Part shown: positions 42,548-52,066 of the stretch, in pieces
Numbering within the stretch: the first letter of the stretch is position 1
Layout: each line of letters starts with the position of its first letter
Assembly: GCA_910576785.1 (NCBI GenBank)
Contig: CAJTJG010000001.1
Coordinates: forward strand, 1-64,000
Source of the DNA: an uncultured Duncaniella sp.
GTDB taxonomy: Bacteria > Bacteroidota > Bacteroidia > Bacteroidales > Muribaculaceae
DNA length: 64,000 bases
Reading direction: 5' to 3'
Translations under genes and position numbers: made by a program
Notes under the pieces: generated by a model
What the model was told of the DNA's origin: nothing
What the model saw: only the letters and a program-made list of their open reading frames with translations
Database searches by the model: none

Positions 42548-43868
42548 GCTGCTGAGGGAGAGGTTTCGGGTCCGTCCCACGGTGATCCACGAGTGATACG
42601 GTGGTGGTGTCGACGGCCGAGCTCTCGTTGTAGACGTTCAGCCCGAACAGCGGCGCTGTCACTATGATGTGCTCGAACATGGCGCTCTGCACAGCCTCAT
42701 ATACGGTCCAGTTGGGTATACTGGTGTAGCACCATATCTGGAGAGGTATTCCGTATTCATCGGGTGCCATCAGTCGCACGAGAATCTGCTCATCCTTTGT
42801 GATGTTGGGGTTGGCCAGGAGCCACTCGCACATATAGGCGCGGAAGAGGCCCATGTTGGTGTCGAGTGTGCCGTTGACCGCAGTGTTGCTTGGGTCGAAT
42901 GTGTGATATTCACCTCCCTGCTTGCGCATGTTGTCCACATATGGTTTCAATATGGGGAACATGGCAGTCATAGTGTCGATCCATTTGTCGTCGACGCTTT
43001 TTATGGAATACAGTTCGAACTTTATGGTGCGGGCTATCTGTCGGTGGCCTGACTCGGTCATGCCGCGCCAGTTCTGCATGGCCCCTGATATGAGGGAGTA
43101 GGGGGGTAGGGTGACGATGGTATTGTCCCAGTTCTGGACCTTCACGGTGGTCAGGGTCACGTCGATCACTATGCCGTTGGCTATGGTGGAAGGTACCACG
43201 ATCCAGTCGCCCACACGCAGTATGTCGTTCTGCGAGAACTGCAGTCCGGCCACAAGACCGAGTATGCTGTCCTTGAACACGAGCATCAGCACGGCAGCGA
43301 AGGCGCCGAGGCCGGTAAGAAGCACCGCAGGTGATTTGTCGACGATGATGGATACGCATATTATCACTGTTATGACCCATAATATGCCGAGTATGGTGTC
43401 GAGGACACCACGGATGGGCAGATTGCGGGTGTTGCGTTTCTGGTCGAAACGCATCCATACGAACGATGCCACCGAGCATATTGCCATACACACCACAATG
43501 CTTGTGTAGACGAGCAATGTGCGGATGAGGATGGTGTTGAGAAGCGAATTGCCGGTAAATGCGAATGGCAATAGAGCCAGAATGACCAGTGGAGGGATGA
43601 TGCGGCAGCAGCGCACGAGCACGCGCCTCTCCACGAGCTGATGTCCGAGATCAGGATTGCGCACCATGACGATCTTTCTGACGCCGAGGCGTATGATTGT
43701 GCTGACGAATTGTCCGATGAAGATGGATGCGGCAACGATTATCGCCACGTAAATGATCTCCTCGGTGGTCTTTTGCTTTTCCAGGCCGATGATGTCGAGC
43801 AGATGATGTATATTTCTCAGTAGCCATTGGGCCACCTGATGTGATGGAATTAGTTCGAGCGGTGTCAT
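42528..43868 (-). CDS. MscS-type mechanosensitive channel (YbdG-like)
   Basis: The 446-residue protein has about five membrane helices (residues 38-60, 85-105, 112-135, 160-180 and the pore helix). The pore-lining helix is GLGAFAAVLMLVFKDSILGLVAGLQF (about 185-210), followed by the MscS beta domain (VGDWIVVPSTIANGIVIDVTLTTVKV). A cytoplasmic alpha-beta domain and a proline-rich tail end it. The insert between the beta domain and the C-terminal vestibule is as in YbdG. It should open on osmotic down-shock. It overlaps lrgB tail to tail. Confidence 0.88.
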   Translation of the reverse strand: MTPLELIPSHQVAQWLLRNIHHLLDIIGLEKQKTTEEIIYVAIIVAASIFIGQFVSTIIRLGVRKIVMVRNPDLGHQLVERRVLVRCCRIIPPLVILALLPFAFTGNSLLNTILIRTLLVYTSIVVCMAICSVASFVWMRFDQKRNTRNLPIRGVLDTILGILWVITVIICVSIIVDKSPAVLLTGLGAFAAVLMLVFKDSILGLVAGLQFSQNDILRVGDWIVVPSTIANGIVIDVTLTTVKVQNWDNTIVTLPPYSLISGAMQNWRGMTESGHRQIARTIKFELYSIKSVDDKWIDTMTAMFPILKPYVDNMRKQGGEYHTFDPSNTAVNGTLDTNMGLFRAYMCEWLLANPNITKDEQILVRLMAPDEYGIPLQIWCYTSIPNWTVYEAVQSAMFEHIIVTAPLFGLNVYNESSAVDTTTVSLVDHRGTDPKPLPQQPTPPAA

Positions 43869-43917
43869 AAGCGTGATGTGTTTGTTTTCTTTTTTAACGT
43901 TTAATTACCCTTTGTGG

Positions 43918-43949
43918 TTTGGCAAAGCCGCCGATGATTGTTAATTTTG
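43918..43949 (+). promoter_or_regulatory. Complete -33/-7 promoter of the 43,955 gene
   Basis: TTTG (43,918-43,921), a spacer of exactly 20 bases and TAATTTTG (43,942-43,949) form the best full promoter in the window. The first ATG follows only five bases later, implying a leaderless or near-leaderless message. Confidence 0.75.
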
Positions 43950-43954
43950 CAATT

Positions 43955-44449
43955 ATGATTATTTGTGGCATATTTCAGACCGTTGAGTTCTACGTCATTT
44001 CCGTCCTTGTGGCTGCTACGGTGCTTGCTTTTTTAGGGCGTGGAGGCCATTCAGGTCCGGTAAGACAAGTATTGCTCGGCGGCGTCATCTCACTCGAGGA
44101 TGATCTGTCCGGTGCCGGATCCGGCACCCCGTCGGTAGAGTTCATATGCGGAGATGACGGGAATGTCATCCTGCGTCGCCGCGGGCTCAGGGGGCTTGAT
44201 GCCTCGGGTGCGGTGAGTCTGGCCATCGACATAAAGGGGTTTGATGTATTCATAAGGGAGCGCGTCACTCCTGGACGGGATGCGGCGGCCGGCGAGGTGG
44301 ACACGGCTTCGTTCATACTCGACTTCATGGGGCCGGAGCATTACTTCATATCATATACTTCGGATCTTACCGAGACGGACTCAGGTCACTTCATCTCACT
44401 GACACTCCATAACAGAGCCGGAAATCATGTGTGGAAAAATCTTATCTAA
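43955..44449 (+). CDS. Membrane-anchored protein of unknown function
   Basis: The start at 43,955 (MIICGIFQTVEFYVISVLVA) is set by the promoter, whose -7 box ends at 43,949; the frame start at 43,919 lies within the promoter. One N-terminal membrane helix (about 1-28) is followed by a ~135-residue soluble part with alternating beta strands (VEFICGDDGNVILRRRG, VSLAIDIKGFDVFIRERV, GHFISLTLHNRAG). I recognise no family. It is 41 bases upstream of the large AlbA_2 protein and may share its transcript. Confidence 0.55.
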   Translation: MIICGIFQTVEFYVISVLVAATVLAFLGRGGHSGPVRQVLLGGVISLEDDLSGAGSGTPSVEFICGDDGNVILRRRGLRGLDASGAVSLAIDIKGFDVFIRERVTPGRDAAAGEVDTASFILDFMGPEHYFISYTSDLTETDSGHFISLTLHNRAGNHVWKNLI

Positions 44450-44490
44450 GAGACAACAGTTATATATAGTTATTTGTAAAGCAAGAGAAA

Positions 44491-47400
44491 ATGGAAAAAG
44501 GAGAAAAAAAAGTATTTCAGGTAAAAGGGAGCAAGGTAGCCGGCGCCCATATTTATTTTCAGGTAAGTTATCAGGGACAGGAATTCGACATAAAGGCATT
44601 TGAATTTCAAAGGAAATCGCGCCCCACACAGTTGCATTGCATAGTGAAGGGATTCACGGAGTCGGGATCGCCTATATTCATGCAGGACATAGCCGCTATA
44701 CTACCGCAGATCTATACGATAGGTGAAAGCTATGAATTCAGGGTAAAGACAGATCTCATATGTGGGAAGTATTATGAAGTGGCGGATTGGAACGGTCTGA
44801 TATTCCGTCTGTCCAATCCCCATATCCGCGAGCGGCTTCATGTGAATGAAGTGGTGAGATGCCGAGTCAAGGCCATCAATCTTGTCAGGATGGAACTTGA
44901 GCTGGAGAGCAATCACCAGCGTGGCATACCTCTGTTCTCGCTTGATGAATTCCTTTCGCTCGACTCCTCGGGCCAGGAGGCTGACCATTACCTGCGCTAT
45001 CTTTTCGCACGCTTGCCGCAGCTCGGCGATGCACGCGATCAGCTCAAGAGCGGCAATCCCCTCTGGGTCATGACCGCCGCCGACACCGTGGCGCGTAACT
45101 TCACCGAATGGCTTAGCTCCGACTTCAGGCGCGATGAATCGCCGATGCTCACCCGTCAGCGCCGAGACCGCAGGACCCGTGAGCAGCGTCTGCGGGTGCT
45201 TTCGGCGTTCAATTCCATATGCATAAATCTGCTTGAGAATTCGAAATACCTGCGTGCATGTACGCCACGTGAGCGTATGGAGTATCAGGATCGCCTCAAC
45301 AAGATCATCACCCATACCGGCGACTATCTCCGGGCTCTGCGTCTCATTGTCGATAAGAAGGACCAGATATATATCGACGAGACACTGGAGCGCCTGAAGC
45401 TCTCGGGCTACCTCTACAATCCCGAGGAGCGCATGCGTGTGGCCATGGCTCTTTTCTCGCTAAGAAAGGACAGTGTGTCGAACTATATCGATGATATCTT
45501 CGATATAATCCGCGACTCTCATTCCAATCATCGCTTCATGCATCTTTTTGCCAGGGCCTTTGTGGATATGCTCGATATGTACATATCAAACGGGAGCCGG
45601 CATATGGACCTCCTGACGAGCGGCACCGAGCGCACGGCGATCATTCAGATGATCAAGGCCCTGTCGCTGCGGTTGCTGCTGTTTGCCGATACGGATGACA
45701 TGAAGTCGATGTACAGATCCATGCTCTACCGATATGTCACCCTCGTGACCAGGGTGGATGACGGTAAACTGATGGAGAAGTCCCTGTCCGTGCTTTTCGG
45801 CGAGCCGGGAGGTCTGGAGATGACGTGGGCGATGCTCAACGACATCAACATGCTCTGTTCGCGTCTGGCAGTAGGTGGAGGGGGTACCCTGTCCACCGAC
45901 ACATATGTATACGAGGGTAACAACGCACTCATGACCATCAATGGCAGCTCGCTCACATTCACACCCGTGATGATGGGTCAGACCATGCGCAACGCTATCC
46001 CGACAACGCTCTTCGGCCGCCGGGAGATAAAGGTGCTCCTCAATGAACGGCTGGATGAAAAGCCGGGAGCGTCGTGCAGTGACATAATGCAGTACAGACG
46101 CATGTGGAGGGATGTGGAACGATCGCTTTTCGCCGTCAATCAGAAAATGGCAGTGAAGACCCAGGGGCTCACACCCGATGTGGGCGACATCGTCACCATC
46201 CGGATCATCGGCAGGATACAAGGCCGCAAATATGACTATCGTGCGGTGATAGAGGATCCAGTGTATGCCGGAGAGGGCATAATCACACCCAAGGGTATCG
46301 TGTCGTATCCCATACAGCCGCTTTCCGATACATTTGTCAACCGTGATACCGGCGATGAATGCCTCTACAAGGCTACCGTGGAGTCGCGTGACGAGAATGG
46401 AAACTTCGTCTTCAACATGCGTCAGGATATCCATGACTTTCTCCGCGACAATCTGGAGATCGGGAGCCTGTGTCTGCTTCAGGTCAGCATGATACAGCCT
46501 GACAGATATCTGTGTATAAGTGAGAGCGGATTCTCCTGTTTCATGTATAGGAATGAGGTGGAGGGCACTCTCTCCGTAGGCGATTTCATAGATGGCCGCA
46601 TAGAGGAGATATTCCCCAATCCGGTCATCAGGGTATCATACGAAGGTCGCTCGGATGCAAGTTTCCTCCAGACCGAGGCTTTGAAATGGCTTCTGGATGA
46701 GTATTGCGGTGATTGTTTCTATACCTCCGATCATGAAGACGAAGATCATGAGACTGAGGTGGAGGAAGCGCGTGCCGCACGCAATTTCATCGATGCGGAC
46801 GAGATGCGTGAGCTGATCCACATAGTGGACCGCGAGGGTATGCTTTGCACCGACCATATAGTGACCTACAGTTATCTTGCTGTGGCCCGCATCATGTCGA
46901 TGATAATAGGCGACGCCCACATGACATCGTATTTCACCAACCGCATGGAGCTGGTGGAGACAATATGTCTGTTTGGTGAGAATGGCCGTATCGACGACGA
47001 CCGTCTCGAGAAGCTCCTCAGCGACAACCGTGAGTTCGTGTCATCGTACCCCGACATAGAGAACCGTCTCACCCGTCTCCGCATCATCAACACCCTTGAC
47101 AAACCATGGCGTGCCGACTGGCTTTGGCAGCTTGCGTGCGGAACCCCCGACGAGACCACATCTCATCTGGCGCGTCTTGTGCTTTCGTACAATATGCTCG
47201 CTGACTCCAACATATATGAGGCCCGCGCATCGGTGAGACGAAAGATCTATCAGCTGATGGAACTGAAGCTTCAGGTGCCTGATAATGAACGTGTGGCTCA
47301 GGAAGATCAGTTTACCGAGTTGAAGACCTCCATCATATATCCTGCCGGAAAGCATATGCTCCCCGCCGAACGCGAGCAGATGACGGAGATACTCAAGGTG

Positions 47401-47781
47401 ATATCGAGTTTCCTGAACTCACGCGGCGGACGTCTGCTCGTAGGTGTCGATGATTCGGGCTATGCAGTGGGTCTGCACAATGATTTCACTTATCTGAACA
47501 ACAGGCACGAGAAGTATGATCTGGCCGATGTGAAGGACAAGTTTGACCGCACGGTGAGAGATAATGTCCGCAACCGGCTCGGACGTGTGGCCAACAGCCG
47601 TATAAGCGGTTCGTTCGAGACCATAGGCACCAAGACCATCTACCGTCTGGACATAGAGCCATCGCCTGAGGTTGCTCTGGTGGATGGTGTGGCGTATGAG
47701 CGTCAGGGCAGTTCCAAATGGCCGGTGCCGGCAGCAGATCTTGAGGCATTCACCGCCGCCCGCCGCGAGGAGTTTGCCTGA
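44491..47781 (+). CDS. Large multidomain protein with OB/S1-like modules and C-terminal AlbA_2 (Schlafen-type) domain
   Basis: This 1096-residue soluble protein has a C-terminal part (about 935-1090) that looks like an AlbA_2/Schlafen AAA_4-type nucleic-acid-binding domain: QFTELKTSIIYPAG, then LNSRGGRLLVGVDDSGYAVGL and a final VAYERQGSSKWPVP. The rest is unfamiliar. Several stretches have the beta pattern of S1/OB folds (YTIGESYEFRVK at 75; VGDIVTIRIIGRIQGRKY at 562; LEIGSLCLLQVSMIQPDRYL at 654; LSVGDFIDGRIEEIFPNPVI at 693). A helical block (about 170-470) separates the first from the others. I infer an RNA- or DNA-associated role. An A8 run in codons 5-7 could allow slippage. It ends 7 bases before the convergent ClC gene. 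Confidence 0.7.
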   Translation: MEKGEKKVFQVKGSKVAGAHIYFQVSYQGQEFDIKAFEFQRKSRPTQLHCIVKGFTESGSPIFMQDIAAILPQIYTIGESYEFRVKTDLICGKYYEVADWNGLIFRLSNPHIRERLHVNEVVRCRVKAINLVRMELELESNHQRGIPLFSLDEFLSLDSSGQEADHYLRYLFARLPQLGDARDQLKSGNPLWVMTAADTVARNFTEWLSSDFRRDESPMLTRQRRDRRTREQRLRVLSAFNSICINLLENSKYLRACTPRERMEYQDRLNKIITHTGDYLRALRLIVDKKDQIYIDETLERLKLSGYLYNPEERMRVAMALFSLRKDSVSNYIDDIFDIIRDSHSNHRFMHLFARAFVDMLDMYISNGSRHMDLLTSGTERTAIIQMIKALSLRLLLFADTDDMKSMYRSMLYRYVTLVTRVDDGKLMEKSLSVLFGEPGGLEMTWAMLNDINMLCSRLAVGGGGTLSTDTYVYEGNNALMTINGSSLTFTPVMMGQTMRNAIPTTLFGRREIKVLLNERLDEKPGASCSDIMQYRRMWRDVERSLFAVNQKMAVKTQGLTPDVGDIVTIRIIGRIQGRKYDYRAVIEDPVYAGEGIITPKGIVSYPIQPLSDTFVNRDTGDECLYKATVESRDENGNFVFNMRQDIHDFLRDNLEIGSLCLLQVSMIQPDRYLCISESGFSCFMYRNEVEGTLSVGDFIDGRIEEIFPNPVIRVSYEGRSDASFLQTEALKWLLDEYCGDCFYTSDHEDEDHETEVEEARAARNFIDADEMRELIHIVDREGMLCTDHIVTYSYLAVARIMSMIIGDAHMTSYFTNRMELVETICLFGENGRIDDDRLEKLLSDNREFVSSYPDIENRLTRLRIINTLDKPWRADWLWQLACGTPDETTSHLARLVLSYNMLADSNIYEARASVRRKIYQLMELKLQVPDNERVAQEDQFTELKTSIIYPAGKHMLPAEREQMTEILKVISSFLNSRGGRLLVGVDDSGYAVGLHNDFTYLNNRHEKYDLADVKDKFDRTVRDNVRNRLGRVANSRISGSFETIGTKTIYRLDIEPSPEVALVDGVAYERQGSSKWPVPAADLEAFTAARREEFA

Positions 47782-47788
47782 GAGACTG

Positions 47789-49138
47789 TCAGCTCCTCCA
47801 CGATATGGTGAAGGGGCGCCGTGACGATGGTGTGAGCCATGACACGAGGGCGAACGATATGGATGCTACTATGACCACGGGAAACATCATGCCGTAATAT
47901 CCGGTCATCTCCACCACTATGAATATGGCCATGAGCGGAGCGCGGATAATACCGGCCATGGCTCCGGCCATGGCCACAAGCGCGAAGTTCTCGGCCGGGA
48001 GAGACAGGCCGCCGATCAGATTGACCGTAGAGGCGAAGAGGTATCCGGCGAAACACCCGGCGAAGAGCGTCGGGGCGAAGTCGCCGGCCACTCCTCCGCC
48101 ACTGTTGGTGGAAGTGCAGGCCAGAGTCTTGACTATCACTATGCCGCCGCATATGAGCAGAAGATCGAGCCGGGAGGATGAATGACTGAACAGACTGTAT
48201 CGGAGCATTGCGCCGGTATCGCCGTCAATTAGCCGTGCCATCACATCGTAGCCTTCGCCATACATGGCCGGGAAGAGGAATATGAGCACCGATAGGATGC
48301 CTCCCGACACAGCTCCGCGGATCCATACGGATGGGATGCGTTCGAAAAACCGTCTGAGCATCCCGCCGGCATATGAATAGTACATCGAATAGAATCCGCA
48401 GAAACAACCGAGCAGGATCATCCATCCGCTCATCGACGGGTCGAAATACTGCGGATGGGTCAGAGGTACGTCGAGAAGAAAGCCGGTCATGCCATATGAG
48501 GTCATACCCGCTATGACGCATGCTATGATGAGTGCGATAACGGGGACGGTGGCGAGTTCCATACCCATCACCTCTATCGTGAACATGACGCCACCTACCG
48601 GAGCCTTGAATATGCCGGCTATACCGGCGCCGGCTCCGCACCCTATGAGTATCCTCATGAGATCGGTGGGCATGTGCCACTTGCGTGCCATCATGCTTGC
48701 TGTGGCTGCGCCACAGGTGGCTATCGGGCCTTCCGCGCCTGCCGACCCTCCGAACCCGAGGGTAAGCGTAGAGGCCATGAGAGGTCCGTAGGTGAAGGTG
48801 GCAGGTATGTCGTATATACCATTTTTCACATCTTTTTCCACCTGTTCGCTGCCATGCTGCAGATTGCGCCTCACGAAGAACTTCTGATAAGCTACGGTGA
48901 GGATGATACCTACGGCAGGGATTATCAGCAGCCCCCAGTTGGGTGTCCCGTCATGGAAATGCGACACAAGGAGTGTCGACATCCATCTGATGGCCGTTTT
49001 AAGCACGAAAGCCGACATCCCAGCTATCAGTCCGAGCAGTGCCGCGGCTACAAAGAGCGAGAATGACGGCGGAAGCTTGCCGAGACACCATATGGAGGTG
49101 CTGTCAAATTTCTGTGACGGGGTAGGGGTGGTGGACAT
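47789..49138 (-). CDS. ClC-family chloride channel or transporter
   Basis: The 449-residue protein has the ClC selectivity motifs. GFGGSAGAEGPIA contains the gating Glu136 that marks H+-coupled exchangers. GAGAGIAGIFKAPVGGVMF and TNSGGGVAGDFAPTLFAGCF follow in order. About 12-14 hydrophobic stretches are present. It has no CBS domains after the membrane core, like E. coli ClcA. A proton-coupled extrusion role is inferred from the kept gating Glu. Confidence 0.92.
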   Translation of the reverse strand: MSTTPTPSQKFDSTSIWCLGKLPPSFSLFVAAALLGLIAGMSAFVLKTAIRWMSTLLVSHFHDGTPNWGLLIIPAVGIILTVAYQKFFVRRNLQHGSEQVEKDVKNGIYDIPATFTYGPLMASTLTLGFGGSAGAEGPIATCGAATASMMARKWHMPTDLMRILIGCGAGAGIAGIFKAPVGGVMFTIEVMGMELATVPVIALIIACVIAGMTSYGMTGFLLDVPLTHPQYFDPSMSGWMILLGCFCGFYSMYYSYAGGMLRRFFERIPSVWIRGAVSGGILSVLIFLFPAMYGEGYDVMARLIDGDTGAMLRYSLFSHSSSRLDLLLICGGIVIVKTLACTSTNSGGGVAGDFAPTLFAGCFAGYLFASTVNLIGGLSLPAENFALVAMAGAMAGIIRAPLMAIFIVVEMTGYYGMMFPVVIVASISFALVSWLTPSSRRPFTISWRS

Positions 49139-49263
49139 CGGGATGAACGGTAGAGTGTTAATTTATGTATGAAATAAAAACATCTGCCCTGATTCAATGG
49201 TTCAGATCGAAACGTTTAACAATTCTTTGAAACAAATTTTACTCAAATTTTATCAGAATTGTA

Positions 49264-49271
49264 TAAATTTG
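49264..49271 (+). promoter_or_regulatory. Promoter -7 box for the pectate lyase operon
   Basis: TAAATTTG followed by C, 20 bases before the start codon. It probably also drives the overlapping esterase gene. Confidence 0.65.
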
Positions 49272-49291
49272 CACCGCAAAAACCTTGAATC

Positions 49292-50950
49292 ATGAAAAAG
49301 TACCTTATAACAATCAGCGCGTTACTTCTCGGCGCCGGTATGGCGATGGCGGATAAGACTCCGGCATTTCCCGGAGCCGAAGGTCATGGCCGCTACGTAA
49401 CAGGCGGCCGTAACGGCAAGATCATCCATGTGACAAATCTCAACGACAGCGGCACCGGATCGCTCCGCGCGGCGCTCACCGCCAAGGGTGACCGTATCGT
49501 GGTGTTCGATGTAGGCGGTACCATCCATCTCACCAAGGAGCTGAAGATCTCTAACGGCAATGTGACAATACTCGGCCAGACCGCCCCAGGTGGTGGCATC
49601 ACAGTGGCGGATTATACCGTGACATTCGCTGCCGACAATGTGATATGCCGTTTCGTGCGCTTCCGCCACGGTACGGATAAGAGCATTGATGATGGTGCGG
49701 ATGCCTCATGGGGACGAAACCGCCACAATATAATACTCGACCATTGCTCCTTCTCATGGAGTATAGATGAGGTTGCCTCGTTCTACGACAATGAGAACTT
49801 CACCATGCAGTGGTGCACCATAGGCGAGGGCCTCAACAATGCCGGTCACGGCAAGGGTGCCCACGGATATGGCGGCATATGGGGTGGCAAAGGTGCATCA
49901 TTCCACCACAATCTGCTCATCCATAACAACAACCGCAATCCGCGTCTCAACGGTGCGCGTTTCAATTGGACAAAATATGAGGCCGGCTCTCCCCGCGAGG
50001 GACTTACTGCCATCGAGTCGGAAGAGGTGGATCTGCGCAACTGTGTGATGTACAACTGGGGCAATGGCAATGGTGCCTACGGCGGTACGATGGGCAGCCA
50101 CAATATAGTGAACAACTATTACAAGCCCGGCCCTGCCACAAAGAACCGCACGAGGGTATTCCAGTGCAGCAAGAATACTGAAAAAGATGCCAATGATCAC
50201 GGTCTGCCCGTGGGAGAGTTCGGCAAGTTCTTCATATCCGGCAACTATATGGACAACACCTCCGTGGCCGAGGCTGACCGTGCCAATTACGACTGGAAAG
50301 GTGTGATATATGACTCGGGCGGTTCACGCGCGAAAGTGGAGATGGCCGAGCCTTGCGACTTCGGTGATGTGACCACACATACGGCACAGAATGCATTTGA
50401 CAAAGTGACCGCATATGCCGGGGCATCATACTACCGGGATGCCGTCGACGCGCGTTACGCCGACGAGGCCCGCACCGGCACCGCCACATATACCGGATCG
50501 GTGTCGAAACAGCCCGGTATCCTCGATGTGAACGCTGACTTCGGCGGCTTCCCCGAACTTCCGGCAGGCACTCCGATAGTGGACAGCGACAAGGATGGTA
50601 TACCTGACGAGTGGGAGCTCCTCAACGGACTCAACCCCAACGATGCATCCGATGCGCTGAAGTTCACCGTGGATCCGCGCGGCTGGTATAACAACCTTGA
50701 GGTTTATGCCAACCAGCTTGTGGAGCATATAGTGCGCGGTGGCAACTCCGACGCTATCTCGGCTGTGGATGAGTATTACCCCTCAGCCCAGTCCGGAATT
50801 GACAATATCACTACCGGTGGGGGCGACGTGGAGCGCATAGAGTATTACGATCTCAACGGTATCCGTCTCAGCGAGCCTGCCGAGGGTATCACCATCCGCC
50901 GCACTGTCTATACTTCCGGACGTGTGGTGGCCGACAAGATCATCAAATGA
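49292..50950 (+). CDS. Secreted pectate lyase (PL1 family) with Ca-binding repeat and sorting tail
   Basis: Residues 1-20 are a signal peptide. A parallel beta-helix lyase domain follows with the family pattern AFPGAEGHGRYVTGGRNGKI and IVVFDVGGTIHLTKEL. It continues with NVICRFVRFRHGTD, ILDHCSFSWSIDE and HHNLLIHNNNRNPRLNG, where the catalytic Arg and Ca-binding Asp residues lie. Near residue 430 is a thrombospondin type 3-like Ca motif (DSDKDGIPDEWE). The last ~45 residues (VERIEYYDLNGIRL) are a divergent sorting tail. It cleaves homogalacturonan by beta-elimination. Its stop overlaps the esterase start (ATGA). Confidence 0.9.
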   Translation: MKKYLITISALLLGAGMAMADKTPAFPGAEGHGRYVTGGRNGKIIHVTNLNDSGTGSLRAALTAKGDRIVVFDVGGTIHLTKELKISNGNVTILGQTAPGGGITVADYTVTFAADNVICRFVRFRHGTDKSIDDGADASWGRNRHNIILDHCSFSWSIDEVASFYDNENFTMQWCTIGEGLNNAGHGKGAHGYGGIWGGKGASFHHNLLIHNNNRNPRLNGARFNWTKYEAGSPREGLTAIESEEVDLRNCVMYNWGNGNGAYGGTMGSHNIVNNYYKPGPATKNRTRVFQCSKNTEKDANDHGLPVGEFGKFFISGNYMDNTSVAEADRANYDWKGVIYDSGGSRAKVEMAEPCDFGDVTTHTAQNAFDKVTAYAGASYYRDAVDARYADEARTGTATYTGSVSKQPGILDVNADFGGFPELPAGTPIVDSDKDGIPDEWELLNGLNPNDASDALKFTVDPRGWYNNLEVYANQLVEHIVRGGNSDAISAVDEYYPSAQSGIDNITTGGGDVERIEYYDLNGIRLSEPAEGITIRRTVYTSGRVVADKIIK

Positions 50951-51936
50951 GAAAGATCATCCTTACAATGCTTCTCGTACCCCTGATGGGGTACGGGGAG
51001 ATGAAGGAGGTGCCGCGTGACACCTCCTTTACTTCATGGACCACTTATCTGAAAGTGCGCAAGAAACATCCCGAGGTGAGACTTATGCCCGATTCTCTTC
51101 CTGCCGGTGTGAAGGAGGAGCGTGACGTGGTTTATACCACAATCAAAGGGACTCAGTGGGGCGACAGGGATCTGCATGTCGACATATTCCGTCCGGATGA
51201 CGGAAAAGTGTATCCGGCTCTGATCATGATACATGGCGGAGGATGGAACTCAGGCAGCAAGTCGCTGCAGGTGCCGATGGCGCAGCGCATAGCGGCAAGC
51301 GGCTATGTCACCATTCCTGTGGAATACCGCCTGACACCCGAGGCTGCATATCCCGCCGGTCTGCACGATATCAAGACCGCTGTGAGGTGGGTGCGAAAAA
51401 ATGCCCGGAAGCTCGGTGTGGATCCCGACAGGATAGCAGTGTCGGGGTGCTCGGCCGGAGCTCAGCTCGCCACACTTGTGGGTGTGACAAACGGATCGGA
51501 GCGCCATGAGGGTAATGGCGAATGGCGCGACGTGCCGTCAGATGTGCAGGCTGTGGTCAACATGGACGGCATAGCCACCTTTGTCTCGGAAAGCAATATA
51601 GCCGATGCATATGACCGCCTGGCCAAGAAGGGCGTGAAACCGGTCAATGCCTTGTGGCTCGGAGGTATGCCTGACGAGGCTCCCGGCAACTGGAACGAGG
51701 CTTCGGCTCTCAACTGGATAACCAAGGCTTCGGCACCTGTATGCTTCATAAGCAGCGGATTGCCGCGCTACAGCGATGGTCGCGACATACTTGTGGACCG
51801 CTATGGACTCCTCGGCATCTATACCGAGCGCCATTCTATTCCGGTGGATGTGCATCCGTTCTGGTTTTTCCACCCGTGGGTTGACACCACCGTCAGCCAT
51901 ACGGTGAAGTTCCTCGACAGAATGTTCGGGAAATAA
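50947..51936 (+). CDS. Secreted alpha/beta-hydrolase carbohydrate esterase
   Basis: The 329-residue protein has a short N-terminal signal (RKIILTMLLVPLMGYG). Its oxyanion motif is MIHGGGWNSGSK, the nucleophile elbow is VSGCSAGAQLA (Ser169), and VDVHPFWFFHPW near the end carries the catalytic His. This is the layout of the alpha/beta-hydrolase-3 esterases found beside pectinases. Translational coupling with the pectate lyase suggests it removes acetyl or methyl esters from pectin ahead of the lyase. The exact ester is not determined. A strong terminator follows. Confidence 0.8.
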   Translation: MRKIILTMLLVPLMGYGEMKEVPRDTSFTSWTTYLKVRKKHPEVRLMPDSLPAGVKEERDVVYTTIKGTQWGDRDLHVDIFRPDDGKVYPALIMIHGGGWNSGSKSLQVPMAQRIAASGYVTIPVEYRLTPEAAYPAGLHDIKTAVRWVRKNARKLGVDPDRIAVSGCSAGAQLATLVGVTNGSERHEGNGEWRDVPSDVQAVVNMDGIATFVSESNIADAYDRLAKKGVKPVNALWLGGMPDEAPGNWNEASALNWITKASAPVCFISSGLPRYSDGRDILVDRYGLLGIYTERHSIPVDVHPFWFFHPWVDTTVSHTVKFLDRMFGK

Positions 51937-51960
51937 ACAGAAGTTCCCTAAAAAAAATTT

Positions 51961-52003
51961 GCCGGCCACGGAGTCATCTCGATCCCGTGGCCGGCTTGTT
52001 TTT
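51961..52003. terminator. Bidirectional rho-independent terminator between convergent genes
   Basis: Arms GCCGGCCACGG (51,961-51,971) and CCGTGGCCGGC (51,985-51,995) pair perfectly. TTGTTTTT follows on the plus strand and an A-run precedes it, giving a U-tract on the minus strand too. It serves the esterase and htrA genes, which converge here. Confidence 0.85.
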
Positions 52004-52066
52004 GAAAGTTATCTATTATCCTATACTATCTGTCAATCTTTTTTACCTTTATGATGGGGTGGCGGG

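Noticed and set aside
44504..44511. A8 run near the start of the large AlbA_2 gene as a programmed slippage site
   Set aside because: Lys codons AAA AAA near the start are common in AT-rich leaders; no alternative frame product or hairpin supports it.
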